Notes: a model not told the origin generated them from the letters alone. 32,874 nt of DNA from an uncultured Desulfobacteraceae bacterium (GCA_903839535.1 CAIMCT010000036.1:1-32874); one strand, 5' to 3'; shown: positions 1 through 8,985, counted from the stretch's first letter. A program made the numbers and translations.

Positions 1-1
1 G

Positions 2-61
2 ATCGAATTTAAGAAAGATACGAAAAAATTCCCTTTTGAGATTGCTGATTTTTTATCGTGA
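2..61 (+). CDS. C-terminal tail of a gene cut by the window edge
   Basis: Frame 2 is open from the first base to a TGA at 59-61 and reads as a lysine- and phenylalanine-rich tail (IEFKKDTKKFPFEIADFLS). The composition looks like a natural protein C-terminus, and the dispersed repeats start right after the stop, as expected at a gene end. With only 19 residues visible the family cannot be named, and a chance open frame is possible. Confidence 0.3.
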   Translation: MEFKKDTKKFPFEIADFLS

Positions 62-72
62 AAATACTTTTG

Positions 73-116
73 AACCACGAAAGACACGAAAAAAATGTTC
101 TTCGCGCCTTCGCGTG
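73..116. repeat. Dispersed imperfect palindrome (CACGAAAGACACGAA type)
   Basis: The segment starts with CACGAAAGACACGAA (76-90) and ends with TTCGCGCCTTCGCGTG (101-116), whose reverse complement is a diverged version of the left arm with one gap. The same design, with CACTGCAAAGGCACAAAG arms, occurs on the other side of the malic enzyme gene at 2613-2707. Sequences of this style are frequent intergenic repeats in large-genome environmental bacteria; their function is unknown. Confidence 0.6.
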
Positions 117-120
117 AGAA

Positions 121-167
121 ACGCTCTTGTAGCCGACGCTCTTGTGTCGGCTACAAGAGCGTCGGCT
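121..167. repeat. Nested perfect hairpins, mutually exclusive
   Basis: ACGCTCTTGTAGCCGAC (121-137) pairs perfectly with 146-162 (17-bp stem, 8-nt loop). The overlapping AGCCGACGCTCTTGT (131-145) pairs perfectly with 153-167 (15-bp stem, 7-nt loop). The two stems share bases, so only one can form at a time. It lies 118 bp before the malic enzyme start and directly after the palindrome at 73-116. It could be a terminator of the upstream gene or just part of a repeat element; there is no T-run after the second stem. Confidence 0.65.
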
Positions 168-284
168 AATTTTCATATATCCTTTACGGTTTAACGAATT
201 TTGTATGATATTTGCTATCTATTACTTAGTAACATGTACGGCGCATTCCTGCGTTTATGTAAATATAGGAGACTGATTATTCCC

Positions 285-2564
285 ATGACCCCTTTTGAAA
301 TTGAAGTGCTTCAGTACCACATGGAACCCAGACCTGGCAAAATTGAAGTGGTTCCCAGCAAGCCTTGTCTTTCTCAGTCCGATCTTTCCTTGGCTTATAC
401 GCCGGGTGTGGCTATTCCCTGCCTGGAAATCAAAAAAGATCCGAATCTATCCTTTGATTACACCACACGGGGCAATCTTGTGGGTGTTATCACCAACGGA
501 ACTGCGGTTCTGGGCCTCGGCAATATCGGACCACTGGCAGGAAAACCTGTGATGGAAGGCAAAGGAGTACTCTTTAAACGGTTTGCCGATATTGATGTCT
601 TTGACCTCGAACTCGACATCCGCGATCTTGATGAATTCGTCCGTACGGTCAAAAGTCTGGAACCGACATTCGGCGGTATCAATCTGGAAGACATCAAAGC
701 GCCGGACTGTTTTTATATTGAGGAAGAGCTTATCAAACAGATGTCCATACCGGTGTTTCATGATGACCAGCATGGAACGGCCATCATTTCCTGTGCGGCC
801 CTGTTAAATGCCTGTCTTCTGACCGGTCGCAACATGGCGGACACCCGGATTGTTATTAACGGCGCTGGCGCAGCCGGCATCGCCTGCGCCAAAATGTATA
901 TGACGATGGGTGCCCAACAGGAGAATATCATTCTTCTGGATTCAACCGGTGTCGTTTACAAGGGCCGAACCAAAGGCATGAATCCTTACAAGGATCTGTT
1001 TGCCTTGGACACCCCCATGCGGACCCTTATGGATGCGGTCAAGGACGCGGATGTCTTGGTCGGTCTTTCGGTAAAAGGTGCCTTTACCCCGGAAATGCTC
1101 TCCCGAATGCGGGACAAACCCATTATATTCGCCTTGGCCAATCCGGATTCAGAAATCAGTTATGACGAGGCCAAGGCTGCCCGGCCCGATGCCATTGTGG
1201 CAACCGGACGTTCCGATTGTCCGAATCAGGTCAACAATGTGCTGTGCTTTCCCTTTATTTTCAGGGGTGCCCTGGACGTGCGGGCCAAGGCTATCAACAC
1301 AGAAATGAAAGTAGCTGCGGTTCGGACACTTGCGGAACTGGCCAGGGAAGATGTGCCTGATTCAGTGATCCGGGCTTATGGCGGAAAGCCCATGCGCTTC
1401 GGTCCGGATTACATTATTCCCAAACCGCTGGATACACGGGTGTTGTTAAAGGTGACACCGGCGGTGGCAAATGCGGCAGTGGAAAGCGGGGTTGCCAGGA
1501 TTGGGCTTCCCAGCAAGGATACCTATCTTCAAGAGCTTGAAACCAAGCTGGGACCGGAGCGGGAAGTGATGCGAAAAATCATCTTTACGGCTCAGCAGAA
1601 TCCCAAACGGATTGTGCTGCCGGAAGGAAATCATCCTGTGATTCTGCGGGCAGCCTCGCAAGTGGTCAAGGAAGGCATTGCTAAGCCCCTTCTGTTGGGC
1701 AATGAGGAAGAGATTCGATTTATGGCCAGGGATATGAATATTTCCCTGGATGGCATTGAAATTCTGAATCACCTGAAAAGTCCGCTTTTTGATGAATTTA
1801 CTGAAAAGCTCTTTGCATTCAGAGCCAGAAAAGGTTGGTCGCCTGCGGAAACCCGCTGGCAGTTGCGAAACCGTTACACTTTTGGCGCCATGATGGTCAG
1901 GGAAGGCATGGTTCATGGCCAAGTTCATGGTATCAACCGATCCTATCCGGATGCCATTCGGCCGGTGCTTCAGGTCATTCCCCGAAGGCCAGGAGTTTCA
2001 GTGGTTGCAGGGCTTTATATGATGATATTCAGGGGGCAGACCCTGTTTCTAGCGGACACCACGGTTAATATTCACCCCAGCTCCGAGGTTCTAGCCGAGA
2101 TTGCAATCCTGTCCGCTGAAATGGTGGGATTTTTTGATGTCAAGCCGATAGTGGCCATGCTTTCCTTTTCCAACTTCGGGTCCACCCGTCATCCTGATGC
2201 AAGGCGAGTGGAGCGGGCTGTCGAGATTGTAAGGACCCGAAGGCCGGAGCTGATCATTGATGGGGAGATGCAGGCCGATACCGCCGTTTCTGACGAAATA
2301 TTGAACCGGCTGTTTCCCTTCAACCGGTTGGGAACGCCGGCCAATGTGCTGATCTTTCCGAATCTTGATGCCGGAAACGCTGCCTATAAACTGCTCCAAC
2401 ATATTGGGGGAGCAAAGGCGGTAGGTCCCATTTTGATGGGAATCAGCAAGCCTTTCAACGTGGTTCAGCGGGATACGGACATGGAAAACGTTGTAAACGT
2501 GATTGCGTTTACAGTCGCCCAGTCCCATGGCGATTGTGAATCTTCCAATTGTTCCATGGAGTGA
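285..2564 (+). CDS. maeB: NADP-dependent malic enzyme, MaeB type (malic enzyme-phosphotransacetylase fusion)
   Basis: Oxidative decarboxylation of malate to pyruvate in the cytoplasm, linking the C4-acid pool to pyruvate and NADPH. The 759-residue product has the length of E. coli MaeB. An N-terminal malic domain (LAYTPGV near 37-42, FHDDQHGTA near 158-166) is followed by a Rossmann NAD(P) domain (GAGAAGIAC near 193-201). From about residue 430 there is a phosphotransacetylase-like domain, which in MaeB proteins is regarded as an acyl-CoA-responsive regulatory module rather than an active Pta. The frame is open back to 201, but ATG 285 is preferred: it has AGGAGA at 267-272 and gives the family N-terminus, while the extra 28 upstream residues look non-coding. 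It appears monocistronic, with palindromic repeats on both sides. Confidence 0.95.
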   Translation: MTPFEIEVLQYHMEPRPGKIEVVPSKPCLSQSDLSLAYTPGVAIPCLEIKKDPNLSFDYTTRGNLVGVITNGTAVLGLGNIGPLAGKPVMEGKGVLFKRFADIDVFDLELDIRDLDEFVRTVKSLEPTFGGINLEDIKAPDCFYIEEELIKQMSIPVFHDDQHGTAIISCAALLNACLLTGRNMADTRIVINGAGAAGIACAKMYMTMGAQQENIILLDSTGVVYKGRTKGMNPYKDLFALDTPMRTLMDAVKDADVLVGLSVKGAFTPEMLSRMRDKPIIFALANPDSEISYDEAKAARPDAIVATGRSDCPNQVNNVLCFPFIFRGALDVRAKAINTEMKVAAVRTLAELAREDVPDSVIRAYGGKPMRFGPDYIIPKPLDTRVLLKVTPAVANAAVESGVARIGLPSKDTYLQELETKLGPEREVMRKIIFTAQQNPKRIVLPEGNHPVILRAASQVVKEGIAKPLLLGNEEEIRFMARDMNISLDGIEILNHLKSPLFDEFTEKLFAFRARKGWSPAETRWQLRNRYTFGAMMVREGMVHGQVHGINRSYPDAIRPVLQVIPRRPGVSVVAGLYMMIFRGQTLFLADTTVNIHPSSEVLAEIAILSAEMVGFFDVKPIVAMLSFSNFGSTRHPDARRVERAVEIVRTRRPELIIDGEMQADTAVSDEILNRLFPFNRLGTPANVLIFPNLDAGNAAYKLLQHIGGAKAVGPILMGISKPFNVVQRDTDMENVVNVIAFTVAQSHGDCESSNCSME

Positions 2565-2612
2565 TGGTATCGCGGACATACTGTACGCGGGCATAAACTG
2601 CACTTTTCAATT

Positions 2613-2707
2613 CACTGCAAAGGCACAAAGGACACAAAGAAGACAATGCTCTTGTGGCGGCTGATTTCATTGCATATTTTCTTTGTGATCTTTGCGCCTT
2701 TGCGGTG
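2613..2707. repeat. Dispersed palindromic repeat (CACTGCAAAGGCACAAAG type)
   Basis: The 27-bp arms at 2613-2639 and 2681-2707 are inverted copies matching at 23 of 27 positions. The centre contains GCTCTTGTGGCGGCT, reminiscent of the GCTCTTGTAGCCGAC core of the hairpin at 121-167. This suggests that composite repeats of one family flank the malic enzyme gene. The rest of the 240-bp gap (2565-2804) shows only a short direct repeat, CTCAAAGTATAA, near 2732 and 2761. Confidence 0.7.
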
Positions 2708-2804
2708 AATAAAAACTCAGTAATTGACCGCTCAAAGTATAAAAATTAAGTCATTGCACTCTCAAAGTATAATGCCAGATGACGTAAAAAACATCTGTCC
2801 TCTG

Positions 2805-3701
2805 TCAATCGAACGGTGTCAGGCTTTCGTACCCGTCTTCCGTGACCAGGATGGTCTGTTCAAACTGGGCGGAAAGCCTGCCGTCATTTGTCACAGCAGT
2901 CCATTTGTCCTCAAGAATGCGTAAAAACCGGGCACCGATATTGATCATGGGTTCTATGGTAAAGACCATGCCAGGCAACAGCAGAAAGCCGTCGCCTTTT
3001 TGACCGAAATGAAGAATCTGCGGCGGTTCATGAAATTCAAACCCGACACCATGTCCGACAAATTCCTGGACCACTGAGCATCCATGGCTTTCTGCGTAGC
3101 GCTGGATGGACCATCCAATGTGGCCGGTGGTGTTTCCTGGCCTTATCATGGACATTCCCTGGCGAAGGCATTCCCGGGTGACATTAACAATTTTTTTAGC
3201 GTCAGGTCCGGGAGTTCCCACAAAAAATGTCTTGTTGGCATCGGCATAGTAGCCGTTTAAAAAAGGCGTCACATCAACATTCACGATATCTCCATCATGA
3301 AGGACACGGCTGCCGGGGATGCCGTGGCAGATCACTTCATTAACCGAAACACAGACGCTTTTGGGAAATCCACGGTAATGAAGCGGTGCCGAAATGGCAT
3401 GATTCTTGACAGTAAATTCATGAATCAGAGTATTGATTTCTTCCGTGGTAACACCTGGCCGGATAATGGATTCAGCCATATCTAGTGAGTCCAGGGCCAG
3501 ACGCCCCGCTTTTCGAATGCCTTCGATATTTTCAGGGGTTTTGAACCTGATTTTGTATTTTCGGTTGTATTCAATTTTAAGAAACGGAATTGAGTGAGCG
3601 CCAATTTCCATGGCCTTGGAAGCGCAGCATTTTTTGAATTTTTGGCCACTGCCACAGGGACAAGGGCTGTTGCGACCCAATTTATCAGACTTGATTTTCA
3701 A
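2805..3701 (-). CDS. map: Methionine aminopeptidase type I with N-terminal SEC-C zinc motif
   Basis: Removes the initiator methionine from nascent proteins. The 298-residue protein has a SEC-C motif at its N-terminus (C14-x-C16-x8-C25-C26, in [16 protein letters not shown]), a zinc-binding module that can tether proteins to the ribosome or to SecA/SecB partners. The M24A pita-bread domain follows, with all five metal ligands visible: D143, D154, H217, E250 and E281. The start is a TTG at 3701, chosen because AAGGAG lies 5 nt upstream and the SEC-C motif follows at once. The gene lies 85 bp downstream of the menaquinone methyltransferase and may be co-transcribed with it. Confidence 0.93.
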   Translation of the reverse strand: MKIKSDKLGRNSPCPCGSGQKFKKCCASKAMEIGAHSIPFLKIEYNRKYKIRFKTPENIEGIRKAGRLALDSLDMAESIIRPGVTTEEINTLIHEFTVKNHAISAPLHYRGFPKSVCVSVNEVICHGIPGSRVLHDGDIVNVDVTPFLNGYYADANKTFFVGTPGPDAKKIVNVTRECLRQGMSMIRPGNTTGHIGWSIQRYAESHGCSVVQEFVGHGVGFEFHEPPQILHFGQKGDGFLLLPGMVFTIEPMINIGARFLRILEDKWTAVTNDGRLSAQFEQTILVTEDGYESLTPFD

Positions 3702-3786
3702 GACAACTCCTTAAAAACGGATAAGCGCCAAAAGGTAACCAACGTTCAGGTTTTTTTACCCATTACCTACTTGGTCCGTTTACTGT

Positions 3787-4650
3787 TTACCGTTCTCCGT
3801 TTTTTACAGTCAACGGGGAACCGCCAAAATATTTCTTGGTGGGTTTGACACCTATATGAATCACAGCAATCCCGTTGGTAAGTCTATTGAACGAGACATC
3901 TATAAAGCCGATTCCTTCCAACAGTTCGGCAAGTTCGTCCGGCAGCGGAAAAAGGCGGATGGTTTCCGGCAAATGAATATAGGCCGAGCGGGTTCCAGCA
4001 ATCAACTGGCCGAGCCAGGGCATGATATAAAAAGAGTACATATCATACAGCCATCTGAAGGTCGGCGAAACCGGCTTGGAAAATTCTAGACACAGCAGGG
4101 TGCCGCCAGGTTTCAGAACCCGGTACAGTTCTTTAAACCCTTTGTCTATATGGGTGACATTTCGAATTCCAAAGCCCACCATCACAGCATCAGCGCTATT
4201 GTCCGGAAACGACATGGCTTCAACATCGCCTTGAATATAGCGGATTCGCTTTCGAATGGCAAGATGGTTTTCCTGGGTTTTTCCGGCCAGAATCATGTCC
4301 AGGTTGATGTCATACAGAATAACCTCTCCGGTTTGTCCCACTTGACCGGCCGCCAGAATAGCCAAATCCCCAGTGCCGCCGCAGACATCCAGAACCCTGT
4401 CCCCTGGTCTTAACTTCATGGCGCGAACAGCGGCGCGTTTCCACAAATAATGGATACCAAAGCTCAGGATGGTATTCATCAGGTCGTAGCATTCGGCAAC
4501 CGAATTAAAATGTCTGCGCACATATTGAACTTTTTCATTTTCCGGCACCTGATAAAAACCATAAGTGGCCAGTTTGTCACGGGTGAGCCTGGAAATCAGC
4601 CGGGCCCGCTCCATGCGGTCGTTCAGCCAGACTGTTTTTGGAAAAGACAT
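3787..4650 (-). CDS. ubiE: Demethylmenaquinone methyltransferase (MenG/UbiE)
   Basis: SAM-dependent C-methylation of demethylmenaquinone, the last step of menaquinone synthesis in a respiring anaerobe. The UbiE signature YDLMNTILSFGIHYLWKR is at 55-72, the SAM-binding motif LDVCGGTGD at 87-95, and the second signature LKPGGTLLCLEFSKP ends near 193. At 287 residues it is longer than E. coli UbiE (251), with about 35 extra residues at the N-terminus and a short tail (SPLTVKNGER). The tail is encoded within a low-complexity stretch of GTTTACCGTTCTCCG type, so it may be repeat-derived. GAGGAG lies about 9 nt before ATG 4650. The 192 bp upstream hold no recognisable feature. Confidence 0.93.
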   Translation of the reverse strand: MSFPKTVWLNDRMERARLISRLTRDKLATYGFYQVPENEKVQYVRRHFNSVAECYDLMNTILSFGIHYLWKRAAVRAMKLRPGDRVLDVCGGTGDLAILAAGQVGQTGEVILYDINLDMILAGKTQENHLAIRKRIRYIQGDVEAMSFPDNSADAVMVGFGIRNVTHIDKGFKELYRVLKPGGTLLCLEFSKPVSPTFRWLYDMYSFYIMPWLGQLIAGTRSAYIHLPETIRLFPLPDELAELLEGIGFIDVSFNRLTNGIAVIHIGVKPTKKYFGGSPLTVKNGER

Positions 4651-4842
4651 GTAATGATACTCCTCTATCGGTAATACTCGATTATCAAGTTTTTTTGTCT
4701 ATAAAAATGTAAATGCTTGATTTAATAGGATACTGAAAAAAATCTTTGTTTTTTTAAATACAACAATATCAGCATGTTACAAAAAAATTGAACATCGAGT
4801 AATAGGGTGCAGATTGCCTTAATACTCAACGCTATGCGGACG

Positions 4843-5688
4843 TTATCGTAAAACAAGCCCGGCATCCTGCATCAGCGCCAGCAGGCAGGTCAGGCTTTGA
4901 CGGCCGGCTTCTTCCGGCATATCAATGTATGGGTAAAGCTCCAGGCTGATATCGCAGTGGTACCTTAACCGCACCATGGCTTCAAAAATGCTTTTAAAAT
5001 TTATGGCACCCTGACCCACGATCAAATGATTGTGAACCCGGCTGAGAGCGATATCCTCAATATGCACATGTCCGATCCATTCAAACATATCCTCAAATGC
5101 CGCTTGAGGTTCTTCACCGGCACAGAAAAAATGGCCTATATCAAAATTAAGGCCCACTGCAGCGGAGCGTATATCCCGTATAAATGCCTTGAACTGGGCG
5201 GAATTTTCCATCAAAAGGTCAGGCTCTGGCTCGATCAGCAGCTTGACATTCAGGGATTCCGCCAGCGGAATCACCTGATCCAGCCCTTGATGAAAAAGCA
5301 CGATGGCTTCAGACTGGGACATGCCGTTCAACGGGCCACCGGGAGGAATTGAAATATTGCCGCAGCCAAGTTCCTTTGCTATCCTGAGACATGCTTGGGT
5401 GTGCTGAATGCGGATATTGCGCTGATTTGGATCGGGTTCAATCCAGGATGGCAGATATGTATCACCGACGGCAAACAGAGTAAAACTGTTCAGGTTCGTA
5501 ATTTTCAGGCCCAAACGGTCAGTGGCGTTCCTGATATCCAGAATATCCGAATTCCGGTAGTCCGGTGGATAAAGATGTGGCCGGTCGCACATAATTTCAA
5601 CCCCTCTAAATCCCAGATCGGCAATGCGTTTGAGGGAATCCGGCAGCGTGTATTTGACAAAAGCGTTGGTGCTGTAACCCAGTATCAT
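4843..5688 (-). CDS. Sugar-phosphate isomerase/epimerase-like TIM-barrel protein
   Basis: A xylose-isomerase-like TIM barrel (AP endonuclease 2 superfamily) of about 281 residues. Recognisable strands include the N-terminal MILGYSTNAF, the metal-ligand strands LLIEPEPD, LNFDIGHFF and HVHIEDI, and the C-terminal ISLELYPY; the Glu, Asp and His residues there fit the usual divalent-metal site. The frame is open to ATG 5724, but the ATG at 5688 has AGGAGA 12 nt upstream and starts directly at the first barrel strand, as in the family. It follows the inositol-phosphate-synthase-like gene after 20 bp and is probably co-transcribed, suggesting that both act on one cyclitol or sugar-phosphate pathway. 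The exact substrate is unknown. Confidence 0.82.
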   Translation of the reverse strand: MILGYSTNAFVKYTLPDSLKRIADLGFRGVEIMCDRPHLYPPDYRNSDILDIRNATDRLGLKITNLNSFTLFAVGDTYLPSWIEPDPNQRNIRIQHTQACLRIAKELGCGNISIPPGGPLNGMSQSEAIVLFHQGLDQVIPLAESLNVKLLIEPEPDLLMENSAQFKAFIRDIRSAAVGLNFDIGHFFCAGEEPQAAFEDMFEWIGHVHIEDIALSRVHNHLIVGQGAINFKSIFEAMVRLRYHCDISLELYPYIDMPEEAGRQSLTCLLALMQDAGLVLR

Positions 5689-5708
5689 GGAATGGTATCG
5701 TCTCCTGG

Positions 5709-6887
5709 CTATAAGTGAAGGCATTCGTATTCAAGCGATTGCAGGCAATTGAGCTGTTCCTGAAAGGTTATCGGCGGGCAGTCTCCCATGGGTTTTTTAA
5801 AGTAGAATCCCAGCTCCGGAATCAGACCTTTTCGCCCGGACCTCGAGAGGGCCGCCATCCATCTGGCCAGATCCAGTACCAGCGGGGCCGCCAGGATGGA
5901 ATCCCTTCCCTGAAGGTTGATGCGTATGCTCATTGGAAGGTCAAAAAGACCGACAAGATCAATAACATCCCAGGCTTCCTTGGCATCGCCACGGGGGGGA
6001 TAATAATCGATATGAACCTTATGCGACGGCGTTCCATATTTTTGTCCGACGGGATATCCCAGAATGTCATCCAGAAGATGGGTTTTGTTGGCCAGTTTAC
6101 CGGCTGCCTTTTCCGGGTCCATTAAATTCTTTCCGTCGGCATTACCCAGGATATTCAGGCTATACCACCCGTCCACCTGAAGGTTTCTGGCTTTAAAGGC
6201 CGATGCCAGAACCACCTTGAAATAGGTCTGTCCGGTTTTTCCATCGCAGCCGGCCATGCATACGCCGTTTTTGACAGCTTCCTGAACCACAGCCGGATAT
6301 TCCAGAAGATTGGGGGTGAAGTTTACAACCGGGATTTGGCAAGCAATGGCGGCCAGCGCGTATGAGAGATCAGGTGAGATATCCGGCCAAAATATCTCCT
6401 GGCCCGATGAGTCTTTATGGGCATATATCTGTGAGAGGGTATAAGTTGCATGTAATGGCTCTGATGCACAGGCCGGCAGCAGATTGATAAAAACCGGCAA
6501 TGCATCCGGAAAACCGGATTTTAGGGATTGAATATTCAGAATAATCTGTTGAACCTGTGCCGCTCTGCTCAGGTCGGCGCCGGGGGAAGAAAATACTTTC
6601 ACCCGGGCAATTTCATCCTGGAAAGGCTCCCACAGGGCATTCGGCAGGATGCCGTGCCTGGAGATGGCGGTCGCCATGGGATGATTATCAACATCCCAGC
6701 CTGCAAAATCAACCGCCTGCTGGGGAAAAAGCGAGGGAAATTTACCGGCAGTCGTAAGATAAGGCAGAACACTTTCCGGATGATGCTTCAGCATGGAAAC
6801 GGCCGCCGCAAGGGTCGAGCCGATGGCACCTTTTGCGCCTGCAACAAGTAATAAAAGCGATTTGTAACCATTGGGGTTAAGTGACAT
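5709..6887 (-). CDS. myo-Inositol-1-phosphate synthase-like protein
   Basis: Resembles the NAD-dependent inositol-3-phosphate synthase family, which converts glucose 6-phosphate to inositol phosphate. The 392-residue protein has an N-terminal Rossmann glycine motif (AGAKGAIGSTLA, 16-27), a GCDGKTGQT loop (223-231), the family hallmark LGNADGKNL (247-255), and DSILAAPLVLDL (329-340). It is about as long as the shorter archaeal/bacterial synthases. Divergence around the motifs leaves room for a related cyclase with another substrate. It heads a two-gene minus-strand unit with the TIM-barrel isomerase downstream. The start ATG 6887 has only a weak AAGG. A role in inositol phospholipids or compatible solutes is inference. 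Confidence 0.75.
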   Translation of the reverse strand: MSLNPNGYKSLLLLVAGAKGAIGSTLAAAVSMLKHHPESVLPYLTTAGKFPSLFPQQAVDFAGWDVDNHPMATAISRHGILPNALWEPFQDEIARVKVFSSPGADLSRAAQVQQIILNIQSLKSGFPDALPVFINLLPACASEPLHATYTLSQIYAHKDSSGQEIFWPDISPDLSYALAAIACQIPVVNFTPNLLEYPAVVQEAVKNGVCMAGCDGKTGQTYFKVVLASAFKARNLQVDGWYSLNILGNADGKNLMDPEKAAGKLANKTHLLDDILGYPVGQKYGTPSHKVHIDYYPPRGDAKEAWDVIDLVGLFDLPMSIRINLQGRDSILAAPLVLDLARWMAALSRSGRKGLIPELGFYFKKPMGDCPPITFQEQLNCLQSLEYECLHL

Positions 6888-7102
6888 GTATCAGCCTTAG
6901 TAATCTCAGATATGCTCTCTTTCAAAGTTGTGATGAAAATTTTATTTAATCTGTGATGATATCTAAAATTTGTACAATGATCAAGTTGAAACACGATATT
7001 TCTGAAAGGAGTCAAGGATATCATGACGATTTGGTGCTTATGGATTGGTCGGGTGAATGATATCCAAATATACCGCAAACCGTATGAATTTGTAAAATTA
7101 AA

Positions 7103-7462
7103 TCATGTATGCGCCGTCTTTCGCTTTGCTTGCTTCTTTCCAACGCCCTTCAATCCAAAAGATCGAGGCACTAAAATGCGATATTGGTCGTCATCGTCGC
7201 CGTCGTCTCTGCATCCATCACAAGGATGTTTTTTTTCCCCAATCGTAAGCGCGAACGAGAAAAACTTTAAGCAGAAATAAAGTGAGAAGCCAGCGGACAC
7301 AGTACCCGGAATAATAGCCTGTCGCATTTCGAGGTTATTCATTGTTAACGTCAATACATAGGCAATACTGAGTCCGAATACCACGACCATTGCCGTAATG
7401 AGAGCTACAATCGCGAAGAGTATAGCACCAATAACTGTTATGGTGATAAAATTGACCTTCAT
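7103..7462 (-). CDS. Small membrane protein of unknown function
   Basis: A 119-residue protein whose family I do not recognise. Two or three hydrophobic helices (about residues 5-35 and 50-75) are followed by a short hydrophilic tail with CDGC and a striking acidic run (DDGDDDD, about residues 87-93), then a basic C-terminus. GGGAGA lies about 6 nt before ATG 7462, supporting translation. A plus-strand frame at 7023-7280 overlaps it and has a Shine-Dalgarno-like sequence, but it reads as low-complexity Ser/Pro and is less protein-like. The acidic loop could bind cations, which is speculative. Confidence 0.6.
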   Translation of the reverse strand: MKVNFITITVIGAILFAIVALITAMVVVFGLSIAYVLTLTMNNLEMRQAIIPGTVSAGFSLYFCLKFFSFALTIGEKKHPCDGCRDDGDDDDQYRILVPRSFGLKGVGKKQAKRKTAHT

Positions 7463-7604
7463 AAGGTCTCCCTTGTCTTATGCTTTGTTGTGAACAACAA
7501 TTGATTATATGTCAGATGCTATCCAAATTATGCAGTTAAGTGGTTTCCCCTCAGACACTGCTTATGGGAGCAGCCAACCTGTCCCGGATTATGTGGGTAG
7601 CCCT

Positions 7605-8255
7605 TCAACCAATATGCATAGCCATGATATAGGCTTTATTGATGACTCGAATCAGATTGTTAACTGTCCGGCCAATGGCATCCATCCGGGCCAAAAGTGC
7701 AATCCGTTCCTTGGAACGCTGAAATTCACGCGGAGACAAAATATCCTGAAAAAAACCGCAGGCATCAACAAGACTGACGAGGACGGTTTCTCTTGGTTCC
7801 GGAATCTCATCGCTCAGTATCAGGTTGCGCAGCCGCCTTTCAATATTCTGAAGTTCAATACCGTCAATAACTGGATATTGCCGGGTGGGAAATACCCAAA
7901 GAATTTTTTTATCTTCCTGTTTCAATATCTTTTTATCAATAAGTTCCTGCAGAACATGTTTTTCAATAAATCGGGTATCCGCCCGCAATTCGTTCATCCA
8001 AAAAGAAATTGATTGAGATTCCGTTGACCCGGCGATCAGGGACAGGGCATGATCCAGCACCGGATTTCCGATCGGCGTGTCATCCAGAAGATAAATTTTA
8101 TCAATATCTGTATCAATCCGCAGAAAAAATGATAGTTCTCCAAGAACCGCACCGACCAACGCACTTTGCATTTCAATGTCTCTGGGGCTGATCATGGGTT
8201 TGCCTGTTGTCTCGTCAAGCGCCAAAAGATATATTTCTTCTGCAAAGCTAAGCAT
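7605..8255 (-). CDS. GOLPH3/GPP34-domain protein
   Basis: A 216-residue protein of the GPP34 (Golgi phosphoprotein 3, Vps74) family, known in eukaryotes for binding phosphatidylinositol 4-phosphate and glycosyltransferases. Bacterial members are of unknown function. The diagnostic start LSFAEEIYLLALDETTGKP is at residues 2-20, followed by the helical core with ALVGAVLGEL. ATG 8255 is chosen over an upstream start at 8312 because AAGGAGA lies about 5 nt before it and the domain begins at residue 2. An inositol-phosphate-synthase-like gene about 0.7 kb away on the same strand may be coincidental. It is probably monocistronic. Confidence 0.85.
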   Translation of the reverse strand: MLSFAEEIYLLALDETTGKPMISPRDIEMQSALVGAVLGELSFFLRIDTDIDKIYLLDDTPIGNPVLDHALSLIAGSTESQSISFWMNELRADTRFIEKHVLQELIDKKILKQEDKKILWVFPTRQYPVIDGIELQNIERRLRNLILSDEIPEPRETVLVSLVDACGFFQDILSPREFQRSKERIALLARMDAIGRTVNNLIRVINKAYIMAMHIG

Positions 8256-8630
8256 AAAAGTCTCCTTAATCTGAAGCGTCAGGGTCGTGTTATCGTAGAT
8301 ATCCGCTGACATAGTCCATCAGTACAATGATTCAGCCGCTATCCAATGGCGCGACAACACCTCTTGTTTCATCTGACAGTGATGATTTCCGGTTCCTGGA
8401 TGTATAGGGCATTCATGCATGAATTGTCAACATTATCACAGCAATTAATCATTCGTCTACATGATATTCGCCATACAGGATACATGAGGGTGTTCAGTCG
8501 ATCCCATCTTCATATCACTTATGGCATCACCAATTTATATATTTTAGTATATCGGCCGTCTGACATAACTGCGCGATAAATGTTGTTTTAAAGTACCTTT
8601 AAAAGCTTTTAAGATGCTTTAAAACGACAA
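8256..8630. other. Gene-free stretch upstream of the GPP34 gene
   Basis: About 375 bp with no convincing gene. A 77-codon plus-strand frame at 8346-8579 has no ribosome-binding site and no family resemblance. An AT-rich block with repeated AAAGTACCTTTAAAAGCTTTTAAGA-like words (about 8590-8625) lies just before the repeat remnant at 8631. Confidence 0.5.
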
Positions 8631-8725
8631 TGGTTCTAACGGATTTTGTGGTTCTGCCAGTGGGTGCAATGCCTGTATGAGATAATCTATAAATTTTCGG
8701 ACTCCGGAATGACTGAAATGTCCTC
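8631..8725. repeat. Left part of an inverted-repeat element, second copy at 32692-32786
   Basis: The 95 bp here match 32692-32786 at 92 of 95 positions. It begins with GGTTCTAACGGATTTTGTGG, the terminal inverted repeat of the complete-looking element at the right end of the window. Here only the left portion survives and sequence identity stops sharply after TGTCCTC. It is a truncated mobile-element remnant next to a broken transposase, though the two need not come from the same element. Confidence 0.75.
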
Positions 8726-8787
8726 AGATTATTCCCATAAAATATAGCTTGGGGAGAGTTTTTAGTATCTCTCTAATTCGGTCAAGC

Positions 8788-8943
8788 CTAGGTTATAAAA
8801 AGCACAGCCAGTTGACCATAACTCAGGCCCGTCCAATTGCCATGAAGGGAAAAATGTTTGTCGATAATTTCCTGAATGCGTAGTTTCTTAAGCATAGCAA
8901 GAATAATCGGCAGCTCATCAATTCTTTTAATCTGGTGAGTCAT
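8788..8943 (-). pseudogene. N-terminal fragment of an IS1634-type (DUF4277) transposase
   Basis: Fifty-one residues starting MTHQIKRIDELPIILAML read as the N-terminal DUF4277 domain that opens IS1634-family transposases, ending ...LSYGQLAVLFIT before a premature TAG at 8788-8790. GGAGGT lies 5 nt before ATG 8943, so this is the authentic start. Intact members run to about 500-600 residues and carry a DDE catalytic domain, which is absent here. The frame also runs on upstream into the adjacent MITE, but that part is not transposase sequence. A non-functional relic. Confidence 0.72.
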
Positions 8944-8985
8944 CTTTACCTCCAATTGGTAGAGTTTATGGTGACTATAACAAGA

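Noticed and set aside
1446-1928. Long minus-strand ORF within maeB
   Set aside because: It lies wholly inside a strongly conserved coding region on the other strand; a shadow frame.
2765-2800. CAGATG/CATCTG hairpin as a terminator of map
   Set aside because: Only a 6-bp stem with the T-run inside the loop instead of after the stem.
7023-7280. Plus-strand ORF with AAAGGAG-like sequence upstream
   Set aside because: It overlaps the minus-strand membrane protein, has low-complexity Ser/Pro composition and no family resemblance. The minus frame has clear TM helices and its own Shine-Dalgarno.
8346-8579. 77-codon plus-strand ORF in the gap upstream of the GPP34 gene
   Set aside because: No ribosome-binding site, no domain and unnatural composition; treated as chance.
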